Made by a program: the position numbers and the translations under genes. DNA of 64,000 bases from Campylobacter magnus (GTDB lineage: Bacteria; Campylobacterota; Campylobacteria; Campylobacterales; Campylobacteraceae). This document shows positions 1 to 8,728 of this stretch, in pieces (positions within the stretch are counted from its first letter, which is position 1; the number at the start of each line of letters is the position of its first letter). The DNA is taken from NCBI RefSeq assembly GCF_028649595.1, contig NZ_JAQSLK010000001.1:310001-374000 (forward strand). Reading direction: 5' to 3'. Under the pieces are notes generated by a model that did no database searches, had not been told where the DNA came from, and saw nothing but the letters and a program-made list of their open reading frames with translations.

Positions 1-338
1 TTTTCATCTTCTAGTTCTTTTGCTGCTTGCATTTGTTCTAAAAGCTGCTTTTTATATGCTTCTAGCATTTCTTCTATGCTAGCAATTGTCCTAGCTTTTT
101 CATCGCCACTTAGTTTAGCCACTTCAAAAATCTGGACAAGCTCGGCTCTTTTTTCTTCTATTTTTTCTTTTATTTTATCCATATTTAGCTTAAAGGCAAG
201 GCGCAAGGGACCTAGTTCTTCAAGGTCTTTTTTAAACTGCTCTACTTTGGCTAGGGTTTTACTAAACTCGCTATTTTTGCCACTTATTTTTTGCTCACTG
301 CTAGTAAGCAGCATAGTATTTTGCCCTATTTTTATCAT
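1..338 (-). CDS. Partial hypothetical coiled-coil-like protein, 3' end outside window
   Basis: An open frame starts at the ATG at 338 on the minus strand and stays open for 112 codons to the window edge, so the C terminus is missing. It begins MIKIGQNTMLLTSSEQK and is dominated by Lys, Glu, Leu and Ala in a helical, probably coiled-coil pattern. No signal peptide or membrane segment is visible. A purine-rich run, AAAAAGGGG, lies just upstream of the start. The gene lies 34 bp downstream of metN on the same strand, so they could be co-transcribed. I do not recognise the family. It is not an obvious MetI or MetQ, the usual partners of MetN. Confidence 0.6.
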   Translation of the reverse strand, partial: MIKIGQNTMLLTSSEQKISGKNSEFSKTLAKVEQFKKDLEELGPLRLAFKLNMDKIKEKIEEKRAELVQIFEVAKLSGDEKARTIASIEEMLEAYKKQLLEQMQAAKELEDE

Positions 339-372
339 TTTAGCCCCTTTTTAGGGCTTTTTCAAGCAAATT

Positions 373-1332
373 TTATTCCTTTATTAGCTCGGCTATCACG
401 CCATGAGATTTAGCAAAGTCTAGCACGCTTTTTGCGTCATTTTCTTTTAGGCAGATGATTAGCGAGCCTAGCACATGCTCGCCAAGCCTCTCTAACCTGC
501 CCCACACTATGCTAAACTCTATATCTAAGTGCCTTGCCATATCAGCAATAAATCCTTTTGAAGCTACATTTTCTGGGAAGCTTAAGCGGATATTTATCCC
601 ATCGCCAAGCACCTCTGCCTCGCCCAAAAAACCTCTCATCACTTCACTAGGACACAAAAACAGCTCTTCAATGCTGCCTTGTTCTACGATTTTGCCACCA
701 TCCATGAGCACAGCACGGCTTGCGGTGCTTTTTATTGCGTCCATTTCGTGCGTTACAAGCACTATTGTGATGCCTAGTTCACGGTTTATACGCTTTAAAA
801 GCTCTAAAATCTGCCTAGTCGTATTTGGATCAAGCGCACTTGTAGCCTCATCACTTAGCAGTATTTTTGGACTTAGCGCAAGGGCTCTAGCTATTGCTAT
901 GCGCTGTTTTTGTCCACCGCTTAGCTGGTTTGGGAAAGAACTTGCCTTATCTCTTAGCCCCACAAGCTCCAAAAGCTCATAAACACGAGCTTTAATAGCA
1001 TTTTCATCATAGCCCCACACACGAAGTGGCAAGGCGATATTTTCAAAGGCGTTTTTTTGCGCTAGCAAGGCAAAATGCTGAAAAATCATACCTATATCAC
1101 GGCGCAGTTCTTTTAGCTCACGCTCTTTAAGCTCTTTTATCTCTTTACCAAAGACTTTTAAAAAGCCACCTTGATAGCTCTCAAGCCCATTTATACAGCG
1201 CAAAAGCGTGCTTTTGCCAGCCCCGCTATGACCCAAAAAGGCAAAAATTTCACCTTTTTTGATATGAGCCGAAATTCCGTGTAAGACCTCGTGCTTGCCA
1301 TAACTTTTGCTTAAGTTTTCTATTTTTATCAC
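373..1332 (-). CDS. metN: Methionine ABC transporter ATP-binding protein MetN
   Basis: This is the ATPase subunit that powers D/L-methionine uptake at the inner membrane with permease MetI and binding protein MetQ. The 319-residue protein has Walker A GHSGAGKST (about residues 34-42), signature LSGGQKQR (about 137), Walker B running into DEATSALD (about 160) and the switch His in LVTHEMD. Residues after about 245 form the extra C-terminal domain (NIL-type regulatory domain) that distinguishes MetN from amino-acid transporters of the GlnQ type. The start at 1332 directly abuts the stop of the upstream gene at 1333. No metI or metQ is visible in the window; the next gene downstream is an unrelated coiled-coil protein. 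Confidence 0.88.
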   Translation of the reverse strand: MIKIENLSKSYGKHEVLHGISAHIKKGEIFAFLGHSGAGKSTLLRCINGLESYQGGFLKVFGKEIKELKERELKELRRDIGMIFQHFALLAQKNAFENIALPLRVWGYDENAIKARVYELLELVGLRDKASSFPNQLSGGQKQRIAIARALALSPKILLSDEATSALDPNTTRQILELLKRINRELGITIVLVTHEMDAIKSTASRAVLMDGGKIVEQGSIEELFLCPSEVMRGFLGEAEVLGDGINIRLSFPENVASKGFIADMARHLDIEFSIVWGRLERLGEHVLGSLIICLKENDAKSVLDFAKSHGVIAELIKE

Positions 1333-2151
1333 TTAAAAACCTTTAATCCAAGCTTTAAAAGCTCTTTTTTGTAAAAAATCTTCTAAATTTTTTATATTTT
1401 TATCATCGATTTCAATGAGATTTAGGGCGTGTTTTTTGTAAAGTGCGATTTTTTCTTTTTTGCGTTTTTCGTATTTTTTACGCTCGGCTTCGTCGCTTTG
1501 AACTCCCCAGTACTCGATATATGCCGAGCATGCTGGCACATAAAAATCACACCTTGCCTCAGTCTCTATTGGCAAGCGTTTTTCATAGGCAAAGCAGATC
1601 TCTTCGCCGTAGAGATAATCAGCGATTATAACCTCGCTTTTTGAGCGTACTAAATGTCCGCTTTTTGTGCGAAATAGCTCTTTTTGTACTTCTACTTTGT
1701 TTTTTGGCTCGGCTTTGCTGGCTGTTTTTGTGGTAGTTTTGCTTTTTGACTCGGCTTTTTTTGTGCTAGTTTTTTGGGGGGTGCGGGGGGTATTTTTTTT
1801 CTCGTTTTGAGCTTTAGGAATTCCAGAATTCTTAGTGCTTTTTTGCTCGTTTTCATCCTTGGGAATTCTAGAATTTTTAGTAGTTTTTGGCTCATTTTGA
1901 GCCTTAGGAATTCTAGAATTCTTAGGACTTTTTAGCTCGGTTTTATCCTTAGGAATTCTAGAATTCTTAGGGCTTTTTGGCTCATTTTCATCCTTAGGAA
2001 TTCTAGAATTCTTAGTGCTTTTTGGCTCGATTTTATTTAATCCGTCTTTGGCTGATTTTTTAGCAATAGGCTTTGAGACTACAGCAGCTGTCTTGCTTTT
2101 GCTAGCTGTTTTTGCAGCTGTCTTTTGCTCTACTTTGCTTTTCTCACTCAT
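1333..2151 (-). CDS. PD-(D/E)XK nuclease-like protein with Lys-rich NSRIP repeat linker
   Basis: The 272-residue protein has two parts. Residues about 1-160 are extremely rich in Lys, Ser, Thr and Pro, carry five 15-residue repeats ending in NSRIP or NSGIP, and are probably disordered. Residues about 160-272 look like a small PD-(D/E)XK-type fold: RSKSEVIIADYL, then ARCDFYVP, then YIEYWG, a spacing of Glu, Asp and Glu-x-Trp also seen in nuclease domains attached to some helicases. It could act on DNA, but no substrate can be named. The repeats are copies of the genome-wide palindrome GGAATTCTAGAATTCC read in its stop-free NSRIP frame. It abuts metN and lies 32 bp downstream of valS. Confidence 0.6.
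   Translation of the reverse strand: MSEKSKVEQKTAAKTASKSKTAAVVSKPIAKKSAKDGLNKIEPKSTKNSRIPKDENEPKSPKNSRIPKDKTELKSPKNSRIPKAQNEPKTTKNSRIPKDENEQKSTKNSGIPKAQNEKKNTPRTPQKTSTKKAESKSKTTTKTASKAEPKNKVEVQKELFRTKSGHLVRSKSEVIIADYLYGEEICFAYEKRLPIETEARCDFYVPACSAYIEYWGVQSDEAERKKYEKRKKEKIALYKKHALNLIEIDDKNIKNLEDFLQKRAFKAWIKGF
1800..2035. repeat. 45-bp tandem repeat built around GGAATTCTAGAATTC
   Basis: Five successive units with a 45-bp period (palindrome cores near 1816, 1861, 1908, 1953 and 1998) lie inside the coding region of the PD-(D/E)XK-like protein. Each unit encodes about 15 residues of the type KDENEPKSPKNSRIP. Three cores are exact GAATTCTAGAATTC and the others differ by one or a few bases. The period is a multiple of three, so copy-number change would alter linker length without breaking the frame. 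Confidence 0.9.
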
Positions 2152-2183
2152 TTTTGCCCTTTACTTTGGGAATTCTAGAATTC

Positions 2184-4928
2184 CTATATATTTTCCAAGC
2201 TTTCAATTTCATTATTTACTTTTTCTAGCTTAGAGGCGGCGATTTGCAAGGCTTCTTTGTTTGTAGCCAAAACATCAGCTGGGGCGTTTGCTACGAATTT
2301 TTCGTTACTTAGCATAGCACCAAGCTTTGCTACTTCTTTTTCTAGCTTTGTTTTTTGCGCATTAAGACGCTTTAAAATAGGCGCTGTATCAATGCCAGCA
2401 AGCTCAATAAAGCTTTCTAAATTCTCGCTTACATCTCTTACGCAGCCAGCCTTTATCTCGCTTATAAACTCTATATTTTCACATTTTGCTAGCAGTTTGA
2501 TAAAGTGGCTAAACTCGCTCAAATCAGTATCCCCACGCAAAAACGCCTTAGCAATCTTAGCATTGCCAAGATCAACTACTGCCTTAGCCCTACGAATGCT
2601 AACGATGCTCTCTATTACTAGATTAAAGAGCTTTTCAATACTCTCATTTTGCCCTCCAGCCACAGGATAGCGCATTATCATCACGCTTTTTGCACCAGAT
2701 TCTAGGCTCGTGCCACTCATCTCGTGCCACAAATGCTCGCTAATAAAAGGCATAAATGGATGCAGTAGTTTCATGCTCTCTTTAAAAATAGAGCCAAGCT
2801 CGGCTACTGCGCTTTTATCAGCTTTGCTAAGCTCAATTCCCCAGTCGCAAAACTCATTCCACAAAAATCTATAAATCGCGCTAGCTGCGTCATTAAATCT
2901 ATACTCATCAATGTTTTTTCTCACCTCAGCCACGCAAGCATTAAAACGGCTTAGCAAATAAGCCCCAAGCGGTGTTTTTATCTCGCTTTGCTCTAAATTA
3001 GCAAAAGAACTAGCATTCATTAGCAAAAATCTACTAGCATTGTAGATTTTATTTGTAAAATTCCGTGAGATTACCATAGCTTCATCGCTCATGCGTATAT
3101 CACGGCCTTGGACGCAAAGCATCGTTAGAGTAAAGCGCAAGATATCGGCTGAAAACTCATCAATTTTTTCTAGAGGGTCAACGACATTTCCGCTTGATTT
3201 ACTCATTTTTTTGCCATCTTTGTCTTTTACAAGAGCATGAAGATAAATATCCTTAAACGGCAGTTCGCCCACAGCCTGCGAGCTTTGAAACATCATTCTA
3301 GCCACCCAGAAAAATAGTATATCAAAGCCAGTTATTAGCATAGAGTTTGGATAAAACTCTTTTAAGTCCGTATCAAACCATTTTGAGCCTTTTAAAGCAG
3401 CACCATTACCCCAGCCAAGCGTAGAGATCGGCCACAAACCACTAGAAAACCAAGTATCAAGTACATCAGGATCTTGAGTAAAATTATTTCCGCCACATTT
3501 TGGGCATTTGCTAGGCTTTTCGGCACGATCTGCCCACTCATGCCCACACTCGCAGTAAAATACGGGAATTTGATGTCCCCACCACAGCTGACGGCTGATA
3601 CACCAGTCTTTTAGCTCTCTCATCCATGCATTAAAGCTATTTATCCAGTGGCTTGGATAAAACTCGCTTTGCCCCTTATTTACACGCTCTATTGCATCTT
3701 TTGCGATTTTGGATTTTACAAACCATTGCTTGCTGATATAAGGCTCTACCACATTTTTACAGCGGTAGCAGTAGCCTACTTGATTTTCGTAGTCTTCGAT
3801 TTTTTCTACAAAGCCCTTGCTTTCTAGCTTTTTAATGATTTCATCTCTGGCTTCAAGCCTTTCTAAGCCTTGAAATTCCCCACAATGCTCATTTAAAATT
3901 CCTTTTTCATCAAAAATTGTGATAAACTCTAAATTATGCCTATTTCCTACTTCATAGTCGTTTGTATCGTGCGCAGGGGTGACTTTCACGCAACCTGTTC
4001 CAAAGCTCATATCCACATGCTCATCAGCGATGATTTTTATTTTTCGCCCAAGCAAAGGCAACTCAATAAACTTGCCTATTAAATCTTTATATCTTTCATC
4101 GTTTGGATTTACCATGACAGCAGTGTCGCCAAAGTAAGTCTCAGGGCGTGTAGTAGCCACCACGATATAGGGACGCTTGCTCGCATCTTTAGCGGAGCTT
4201 GAATTTTGCTCGCTTGATGAATTACTCATTCTATCTGCGCTAGCAAAATTCTGCGCAACCCCCAAATCTGCTTCGCAATCGCCGCCTATCTCGCTATGGT
4301 TTGAAGAGCTATTTTCACATAAAAAATATCTCAAATGATATAGCTTACCCTTATTTGCCTTATGTTCTACCTCTACATCGCTTAGTGCGCCATCGTGAGT
4401 ACACCAGTTTACCATGTAGTTTCCACGCACGATAAGCCCTGCTTCATAAAGATTACAAAAAGCCTCTCTTACAGCATTTTTAAGCCCCTCATCCATAGTA
4501 AAGCGCTCTCTACTCCACGCAGGACTAATTCCAAGGCGGCGCATTTGATAGACGATTTGTCCGCCGCTTTTTTCCTTCCACTCCCAAACACGCTCTAAAA
4601 ACTTCTCTCTGCCTAACTCTTCTTTTTTAATCCCCTGCGCTAAAAGCTGTTTTTCAACCACATTTTGAGTAGCGATTCCTGCGTGATCTAGGCCCGGTTG
4701 CCACAGCGTTTTATAGCCATTCATTCTTTTATATCTTGTCATTATATCTTGTAAAGTAAATGTAAGTGCGTGACCGATGTGCAAAACGCCAGTTACATTA
4801 GGTGGCGGCATCATTATACAAAAGCTTTTGCCGTTTGCTATATCGGCATTTGCATCTGTTTCAAAATGCCCTCTCTCTTCCCAAATTTTATAGTATTTAC
4901 TCTCTATCTGCCCTGCTTCATAAGCCAT
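2184..4928 (-). CDS. valS: Valyl-tRNA synthetase
   Basis: Class I synthetase that charges tRNA-Val in the cytoplasm. The 914-residue protein has PPPNVTGVLHIGHAL with the HIGH motif (about residues 41-55), the editing domain with TTRPETYFGDTAV, the KMSKS motif, and a C-terminal coiled-coil arm ending LEKVNNEIESLENI. One oddity is a Ser/Asn-rich insertion of about 48 residues (about 204-252) between KLYHLRYFL and YIVVATTRPET, where valyl-tRNA synthetases normally have only a few residues. The start at 4928 has a weak aaagga-like site upstream. It is followed by the PD-(D/E)XK-like gene and metN on the same strand. Confidence 0.97.
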   Translation of the reverse strand: MAYEAGQIESKYYKIWEERGHFETDANADIANGKSFCIMMPPPNVTGVLHIGHALTFTLQDIMTRYKRMNGYKTLWQPGLDHAGIATQNVVEKQLLAQGIKKEELGREKFLERVWEWKEKSGGQIVYQMRRLGISPAWSRERFTMDEGLKNAVREAFCNLYEAGLIVRGNYMVNWCTHDGALSDVEVEHKANKGKLYHLRYFLCENSSSNHSEIGGDCEADLGVAQNFASADRMSNSSSEQNSSSAKDASKRPYIVVATTRPETYFGDTAVMVNPNDERYKDLIGKFIELPLLGRKIKIIADEHVDMSFGTGCVKVTPAHDTNDYEVGNRHNLEFITIFDEKGILNEHCGEFQGLERLEARDEIIKKLESKGFVEKIEDYENQVGYCYRCKNVVEPYISKQWFVKSKIAKDAIERVNKGQSEFYPSHWINSFNAWMRELKDWCISRQLWWGHQIPVFYCECGHEWADRAEKPSKCPKCGGNNFTQDPDVLDTWFSSGLWPISTLGWGNGAALKGSKWFDTDLKEFYPNSMLITGFDILFFWVARMMFQSSQAVGELPFKDIYLHALVKDKDGKKMSKSSGNVVDPLEKIDEFSADILRFTLTMLCVQGRDIRMSDEAMVISRNFTNKIYNASRFLLMNASSFANLEQSEIKTPLGAYLLSRFNACVAEVRKNIDEYRFNDAASAIYRFLWNEFCDWGIELSKADKSAVAELGSIFKESMKLLHPFMPFISEHLWHEMSGTSLESGAKSVMIMRYPVAGGQNESIEKLFNLVIESIVSIRRAKAVVDLGNAKIAKAFLRGDTDLSEFSHFIKLLAKCENIEFISEIKAGCVRDVSENLESFIELAGIDTAPILKRLNAQKTKLEKEVAKLGAMLSNEKFVANAPADVLATNKEALQIAASKLEKVNNEIESLENI

Positions 4929-5231
4929 AAATAGTCCTTTAAATAATGATTAAAAATCAGCAATTCTAGCTAAATTTAGCTTAAAGTTTTGGGGGTTAGG
5001 GGGTATTTTTATTTGTAATTTATATTTTCTATAATTATAAATATTAGCCTAGAATTCTAGAATTCCCTAGAAAAATTCTAGAATTTCTTAGAATTCTAGA
5101 ATTCCTAAAAAATCCAAAATTCCTTGGAATTCCTTAGAATTCTAGAATTCCTAGAACTAAAATCTAGAATTCCCTAGAATTGCTTAGAATTCCTTAGAAT
5201 TCTAGAATTCCCTAGAAAAATTCTAGAATTC
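4929..5231. repeat. Intergenic palindrome cluster between hspR and valS
   Basis: No gene is visible in this 303-bp gap. From about 5045 to 5235 it is almost wholly built of GGAATTCTAGAATTCC copies and degenerate halves, with exact 14-mer cores near 5050, 5092, 5137 and 5198. At about 4988-5010 it carries one copy of the asymmetric repeat GGGGGTTAGGGGGTATTTTT. The valS promoter probably lies in the AT-rich part near 4930-5040, but I cannot place it. Confidence 0.85.
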
Positions 5232-5570
5232 CTAGGACTTGCTTTTGCTACCCAAAAAGACTATTTCGTATTTTGCGCTTTTAACCAAAGCATTTTTGCT
5301 TGGTTTTTCTTTTAATAGGCTTTCATAGTAGCTAACCTTGCTTTGAAGTTCTAAAATCAGCTTTGCGCCAGCTAGATTAACTCCCATTTGGCGAGTAAGG
5401 CGTAGCACCTCACGCACACGCTCAATATCCTCTGCGCTATATAGACGCATTTTGCCATCGCTGCGAGATGGCTCTACTAGCCCTTCTTTCTCGTATTGGC
5501 GCAGAGTTTGGGGATGGATATCAAGCATTTTTGCTACTGCGCTGATTAGATATGCTACTTTTTGGCTCAT
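5232..5570 (-). CDS. hspR: Heat-shock repressor HspR (MerR family)
   Basis: A 112-residue MerR-type regulator that represses chaperone operons in Helicobacter and Campylobacter. The N terminus reads YLISAVAKMLDIHPQTLRQYEKEGLVEPSRS, the MerR helix-turn-helix plus wing, followed by a short dimerisation helix and a basic Lys-rich tail. It sits 9 bp downstream of cbpA, the conserved cbpA-hspR pair, and probably autoregulates that operon through the operator-like site upstream of cbpA. Its stop falls immediately beside the palindrome cluster. Confidence 0.93.
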   Translation of the reverse strand: MSQKVAYLISAVAKMLDIHPQTLRQYEKEGLVEPSRSDGKMRLYSAEDIERVREVLRLTRQMGVNLAGAKLILELQSKVSYYESLLKEKPSKNALVKSAKYEIVFLGSKSKS

Positions 5571-5579
5571 TTTTGCCTC

Positions 5580-6464
5580 TTAAAGCTCTTTTTTAAGCAG
5601 CTCTACAAGCTCTGGGCTAAGCGTGCTAATTTCAGGTAAAATCACACTTACTTCAAGATACAAATCGCCTATTATTCCACTTTTGCGATTTGGGACGCCA
5701 TAGCCTTTTAGGCGGATTTTTTGTCCGTTTTTTGTGCCAGCAGCGATTTTTAGGCTTACTTCTTTTTTATGCGTTTTAAAGCTAACCGAACCGCCAAAAA
5801 GCGCAGTTTTTAAAGGTACTTCAAGCCTAGCTTTTAAATCATCTCCATCACGCTCAAAAACTTCATCACTAGCGATATTCACACTTAGTATGATGTCTGC
5901 GCCTCTTGCTGCTTTGCCTTTTAGGCGTAGTTTTTCGCCATTTTGTATGCCAGAGGGAATTTTAAAGTTTACTTCGCCGCCACTACCTCTTATGGTTTTG
6001 CTAGCACCATTTATCGCATCAGCTAAGCTTATTGTGATGCTCATGTGCTCGTCATTTGAGCCGTAGCTAGAGCTATCAAAGCCGCTAGCCCCTTGCCCAA
6101 AAAAGTCAAATCCACCAAAGCTAGCCCTAGAGCTACCACCTTTAAAACCACTGCTTTTAAAGCCGCCCAAACCACCAAAAAGGCTATTTAAAATGTCATT
6201 TATATCGCTGCCACCGCCTTTGTAAAAGTCGCTAAAATCCTGTCCGCCAAACATAGAATCACCGTATTTATCATACTGCTCGCGCTTTTTTTCATCACTT
6301 AAAATCTCATAAGCTGCGTTTATTTCTTTAAACTTCTCTTCAGCTTCTGGGCTTTTGTTTATGTCTGGGTGATATTCTTTTGCTAGCTTGCGGTAAGCTT
6401 TTTTTATCTCATCGTTACTTGCGCCTTTTGCTACGCCAAGTGTTTCATAAAGTGAATTTGCCAT
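5580..6464 (-). CDS. cbpA: DnaJ-like co-chaperone CbpA
   Basis: Hsp40-type co-chaperone that stimulates DnaK. It has an N-terminal J domain with the HPD motif in [27 protein letters not shown], a Gly/Phe-rich linker (about residues 75-135) and the two C-terminal substrate-binding beta domains. There is no Cys-rich zinc domain, which marks CbpA rather than DnaJ. The frame extends 14 codons further upstream, but I chose the ATG at 6464 ([11 protein letters not shown]) because AAGGA lies at the right distance before it and the J domain begins there. It forms an operon with hspR and is divergent from htrA. Confidence 0.92.
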   Translation of the reverse strand: MANSLYETLGVAKGASNDEIKKAYRKLAKEYHPDINKSPEAEEKFKEINAAYEILSDEKKREQYDKYGDSMFGGQDFSDFYKGGGSDINDILNSLFGGLGGFKSSGFKGGSSRASFGGFDFFGQGASGFDSSSYGSNDEHMSITISLADAINGASKTIRGSGGEVNFKIPSGIQNGEKLRLKGKAARGADIILSVNIASDEVFERDGDDLKARLEVPLKTALFGGSVSFKTHKKEVSLKIAAGTKNGQKIRLKGYGVPNRKSGIIGDLYLEVSVILPEISTLSPELVELLKKEL

Positions 6465-6494
6465 TGTTATCCTTATAAAAATTTTTAAGCCAAA

Positions 6495-6528
6495 ATTATA
6501 GCACAAAGTTTAGCCACTTGCACTCAAG
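6495..6528 (-). promoter_or_regulatory. cbpA-hspR promoter with HAIR-like HspR operator
   Basis: On the minus strand TATAAT (6495-6500) lies about 30 bases before the cbpA ATG. Just upstream is CTTGAGT, then 7 bases, then GCTAAAC (6508-6528). The known HspR operator HAIR is CTTGAGT-N7-ACTCAAG. The first half-site is perfect and the second matches 4 of 7. It overlaps the expected -35 region, as for a repressor. The assignment is inferred from motif similarity. Confidence 0.5.
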
Positions 6529-6617
6529 TTTGCGCAAAAAAATCAAAAAAATATCTAGAATTCCTTAATAAATTCGCAGTTAAGATTTTATTTATAGCGT
6601 ATTAAAATCTATTTTTT

Positions 6618-6623
6618 TATAAT
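6618..6623 (+). promoter_or_regulatory. Sigma70-type -10 box for htrA
   Basis: TATAAT preceded by a T-rich run, the usual Campylobacter promoter form, 24 bases upstream of the htrA start. An AAAGGA ribosome binding site follows at about 6639-6644. Confidence 0.55.
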
Positions 6624-6646
6624 TTCGCAACTTACAAAAAAGGACA

Positions 6647-8074
6647 ATGATGAAAAAAATTATGCTAAGCGCAGTTTTAGCAGGCTCGCTAATCTCAAGC
6701 GTGGCTGCTGCCTCAATAAGCTTTAAAGACGCAGCAGGCGACTACACAAGAAAAAACCCAGATCAAAGCACCATACTTTCATACTCAAATGTAGTCCTAA
6801 GTGCGAAAAAATCAGTGGTAAATATCTCTACAACTCGCACTATAACCAGTGATTTTTCTGTTATGAATCCATTTAATGATCCGTTTTTTGAAGAGTTTTT
6901 TGGCTTTAAGTTCAAAAACCCTCACGGCGAACAACAAAAGCAAAAAAGCTCAGCCCTAGGCTCTGGTGTAATCATCTCAAATGACGGCTATATCGTAACA
7001 AACAACCATGTAGTAGAAGGCAGTGATGAAATAGTAGTAAGCATGCTAGATAGCCAAAAAGAATACAAAGCCAAAATCGTAGGACTTGATCCAAAAACCG
7101 ACCTAGCAATCATCAAAATAGAAGCAAACGGACTTGAAGCAATCAGCTTTGGCGATAGCTCAAAGCTACTTGAGGGCGATGTGGTCTTTGCTATAGGCAA
7201 TCCTTTTGGCGTGGGTGGGTCTGTAAGCTCAGGCATAATCTCAGGACTAAATAAAGACAACATCGGCCTAAATCAATACGAGGATTTCATCCAAACTGAT
7301 GCTAGCATAAATCCTGGCAACTCAGGTGGCGCGCTAGTTGATAGCCGTGGTGCGCTAGTTGGTATAAACTCAGCCATTTTAAGCCGCAGCGGCGGAAATA
7401 ACGGCATAGGCTTTGCCATACCTTCAAATATGGTAAAAGAAATCGCTAGCAAGCTCATAAAAGACGGCAAAATCACTCGTGGCTACATAGGTGTGAGCAT
7501 CGGCAATCTAACAGCTGATATAAAAGAAGCCTACACAAGCCAAAAAGGCGCACTAATCATGGGCGTGGGCGAGGACAGCCCAGCAGCTAAAGCAGGACTA
7601 AAAAGAGGCGATCTAATCACAAAAGTAGATGGTAAAGAAATAGAAAACGCTAATGCGCTAAAAAATCTCATCGGCAGCTTCGAGCCAAATAGCGAAGTAG
7701 CCGTAGAATACGAGCGTGGCGGCAAGATAAATAAAGTAAAAATCCGCCTAGCAAATATGGACGCACCAAGCGAGCAAAGCACTAATAGTTCTAGTATAAA
7801 TGGGCTAGAAATCTCAAATCTAAGCAACGAAATCATGCGCAAATACAAACTGCCAGCAAACACAAAAGGCGTGCTAGTAACTGATGTAAAAGAAAACAGC
7901 AGTGCTGGCAAACTAGGCTTTGCTAAGGGGGATTTGATAGTTCAAATCAACGAGCGCAGCGTAGAAAATATAGATGCCGTAAAAGACGAAATAGCAAAAT
8001 CTAAAAAGCAAAACCGCAAAGTAATAGTATGGCTAGTGCGTGGCGGTATGACTATGGCAATAGTGCTAAAATAA
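6647..8074 (+). CDS. htrA: Periplasmic serine protease/chaperone HtrA (DegP/DegQ family)
   Basis: A 475-residue periplasmic protease that degrades or refolds misfolded envelope proteins. A Sec signal peptide (MMKKIMLSAVLAGSLISSVA) precedes a trypsin-like domain with the triad His121 (NNHVVEG), Asp152 (KTDLAI) and Ser226 (NPGNSGGAL). Two PDZ domains follow, about residues 270-365 and 385-470. The start at 6647 (ATGATG) has AAAGGA upstream; the second ATG at 6650 is equally possible. It is divergent from the heat-shock operon cbpA-hspR, as in Campylobacter jejuni, which fits shared stress control. Confidence 0.95.
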   Translation: MMKKIMLSAVLAGSLISSVAAASISFKDAAGDYTRKNPDQSTILSYSNVVLSAKKSVVNISTTRTITSDFSVMNPFNDPFFEEFFGFKFKNPHGEQQKQKSSALGSGVIISNDGYIVTNNHVVEGSDEIVVSMLDSQKEYKAKIVGLDPKTDLAIIKIEANGLEAISFGDSSKLLEGDVVFAIGNPFGVGGSVSSGIISGLNKDNIGLNQYEDFIQTDASINPGNSGGALVDSRGALVGINSAILSRSGGNNGIGFAIPSNMVKEIASKLIKDGKITRGYIGVSIGNLTADIKEAYTSQKGALIMGVGEDSPAAKAGLKRGDLITKVDGKEIENANALKNLIGSFEPNSEVAVEYERGGKINKVKIRLANMDAPSEQSTNSSSINGLEISNLSNEIMRKYKLPANTKGVLVTDVKENSSAGKLGFAKGDLIVQINERSVENIDAVKDEIAKSKKQNRKVIVWLVRGGMTMAIVLK

Positions 8075-8728
8075 TCCTTACTTTACTAAAATCTAGAATT
8101 CCCAAAGTATTTTGCTAGGAATTCTAGTTTGCAGGAATTTTAGAATTTATTCTAGGAATTCTAGATTTTGAGAATTTTAAATTATAGGAATTCTAGATTA
8201 TAGAAATTCTAGAATTCCTAAGACTAAAAATACCCCCTAACCCCCAACCAGCGGATGCGAAGCAAAAAAAACACAGATAAAACAAGAGAATTTTAGATTA
8301 TGGGAATTCTAGATTATCTTGCCCCTAGAATTTTTAGATAAAAATCTAGAATTCCTAGGGACTTTTTGCGTTTATATCATTCGTCATTGCGAGGAAGCAA
8401 AGCGACCGAAGCAATCTCTGGGAATTCTAGAATTCTTTATAGAGATCCTCGGGTCAAGCTGGGGGATGACATAGTAGGGAATTCTAAAATTCCCTAAAAA
8501 TACCCCCTAACCCCCAAAAACGCAGATAAAGCAAGAGAATTGTGTGGTCTTAGGGCGTAGCCCTTATAAAAAGTAGTGGGACAAACCCCACTAAAGCGAG
8601 CAAAAATTTAGAATTCCTAAGAATAAATTTAGAATTCCCTAAGTATAAATTTAGAATTTCTGGAGATTGCTTCGCTTCGCTCGCAATGACGAGAATTCTA
8701 GAATTCCTAGAATTAAGATTTTAAAAAA
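8075..8728. repeat. 654-bp noncoding repeat island between htrA and fliE
   Basis: No gene is visible. The gap holds many degenerate and some exact GGAATTCTAGAATTCC copies (exact cores near 8425 and 8692). It also has two TACCCCCTAACCCCC repeats (about 8230 and 8501), two CATTGCGAG...GAAGCAATCTC palindromes (about 8383-8424 and 8656-8693), one GATCCTCGGGTCAAGC...GGATGACA element (about 8443-8472) and one copy of the three-hairpin composite element (8496-8612). The fliE terminator probably lies here but cannot be separated from the repeats. Confidence 0.88.
8496..8612 (+). repeat. Composite hairpin element, copy 1
   Basis: The order is TACCCCCTAACCCCC, then AACGCAGATAAAGCAAGAGAATT in outline, then hairpin AGGGC-GTA-GCCCT (8552-8564), hairpin AGTGGG/CCCACT (8575-8592) and the conserved tail AAAGCGAGCAAAAAT. 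The same order recurs at 56813-56935 and, inverted, at 60475-60612. This copy lacks the TTAGGGGC hairpin present in the other two. Confidence 0.75.

Noticed and set aside
76-354. Plus-strand 92-residue frame at the window start
   Set aside because: The minus strand carries a longer open frame with helical protein composition, co-directional with metN. The plus frame is a low-complexity shadow.
342-357. Short AGCCC/GGGCT stem followed by T residues as a terminator after metN
   Set aside because: The stem is five base pairs. On the coding (minus) strand it overlaps the ribosome binding site of the next gene and lacks a following T run.
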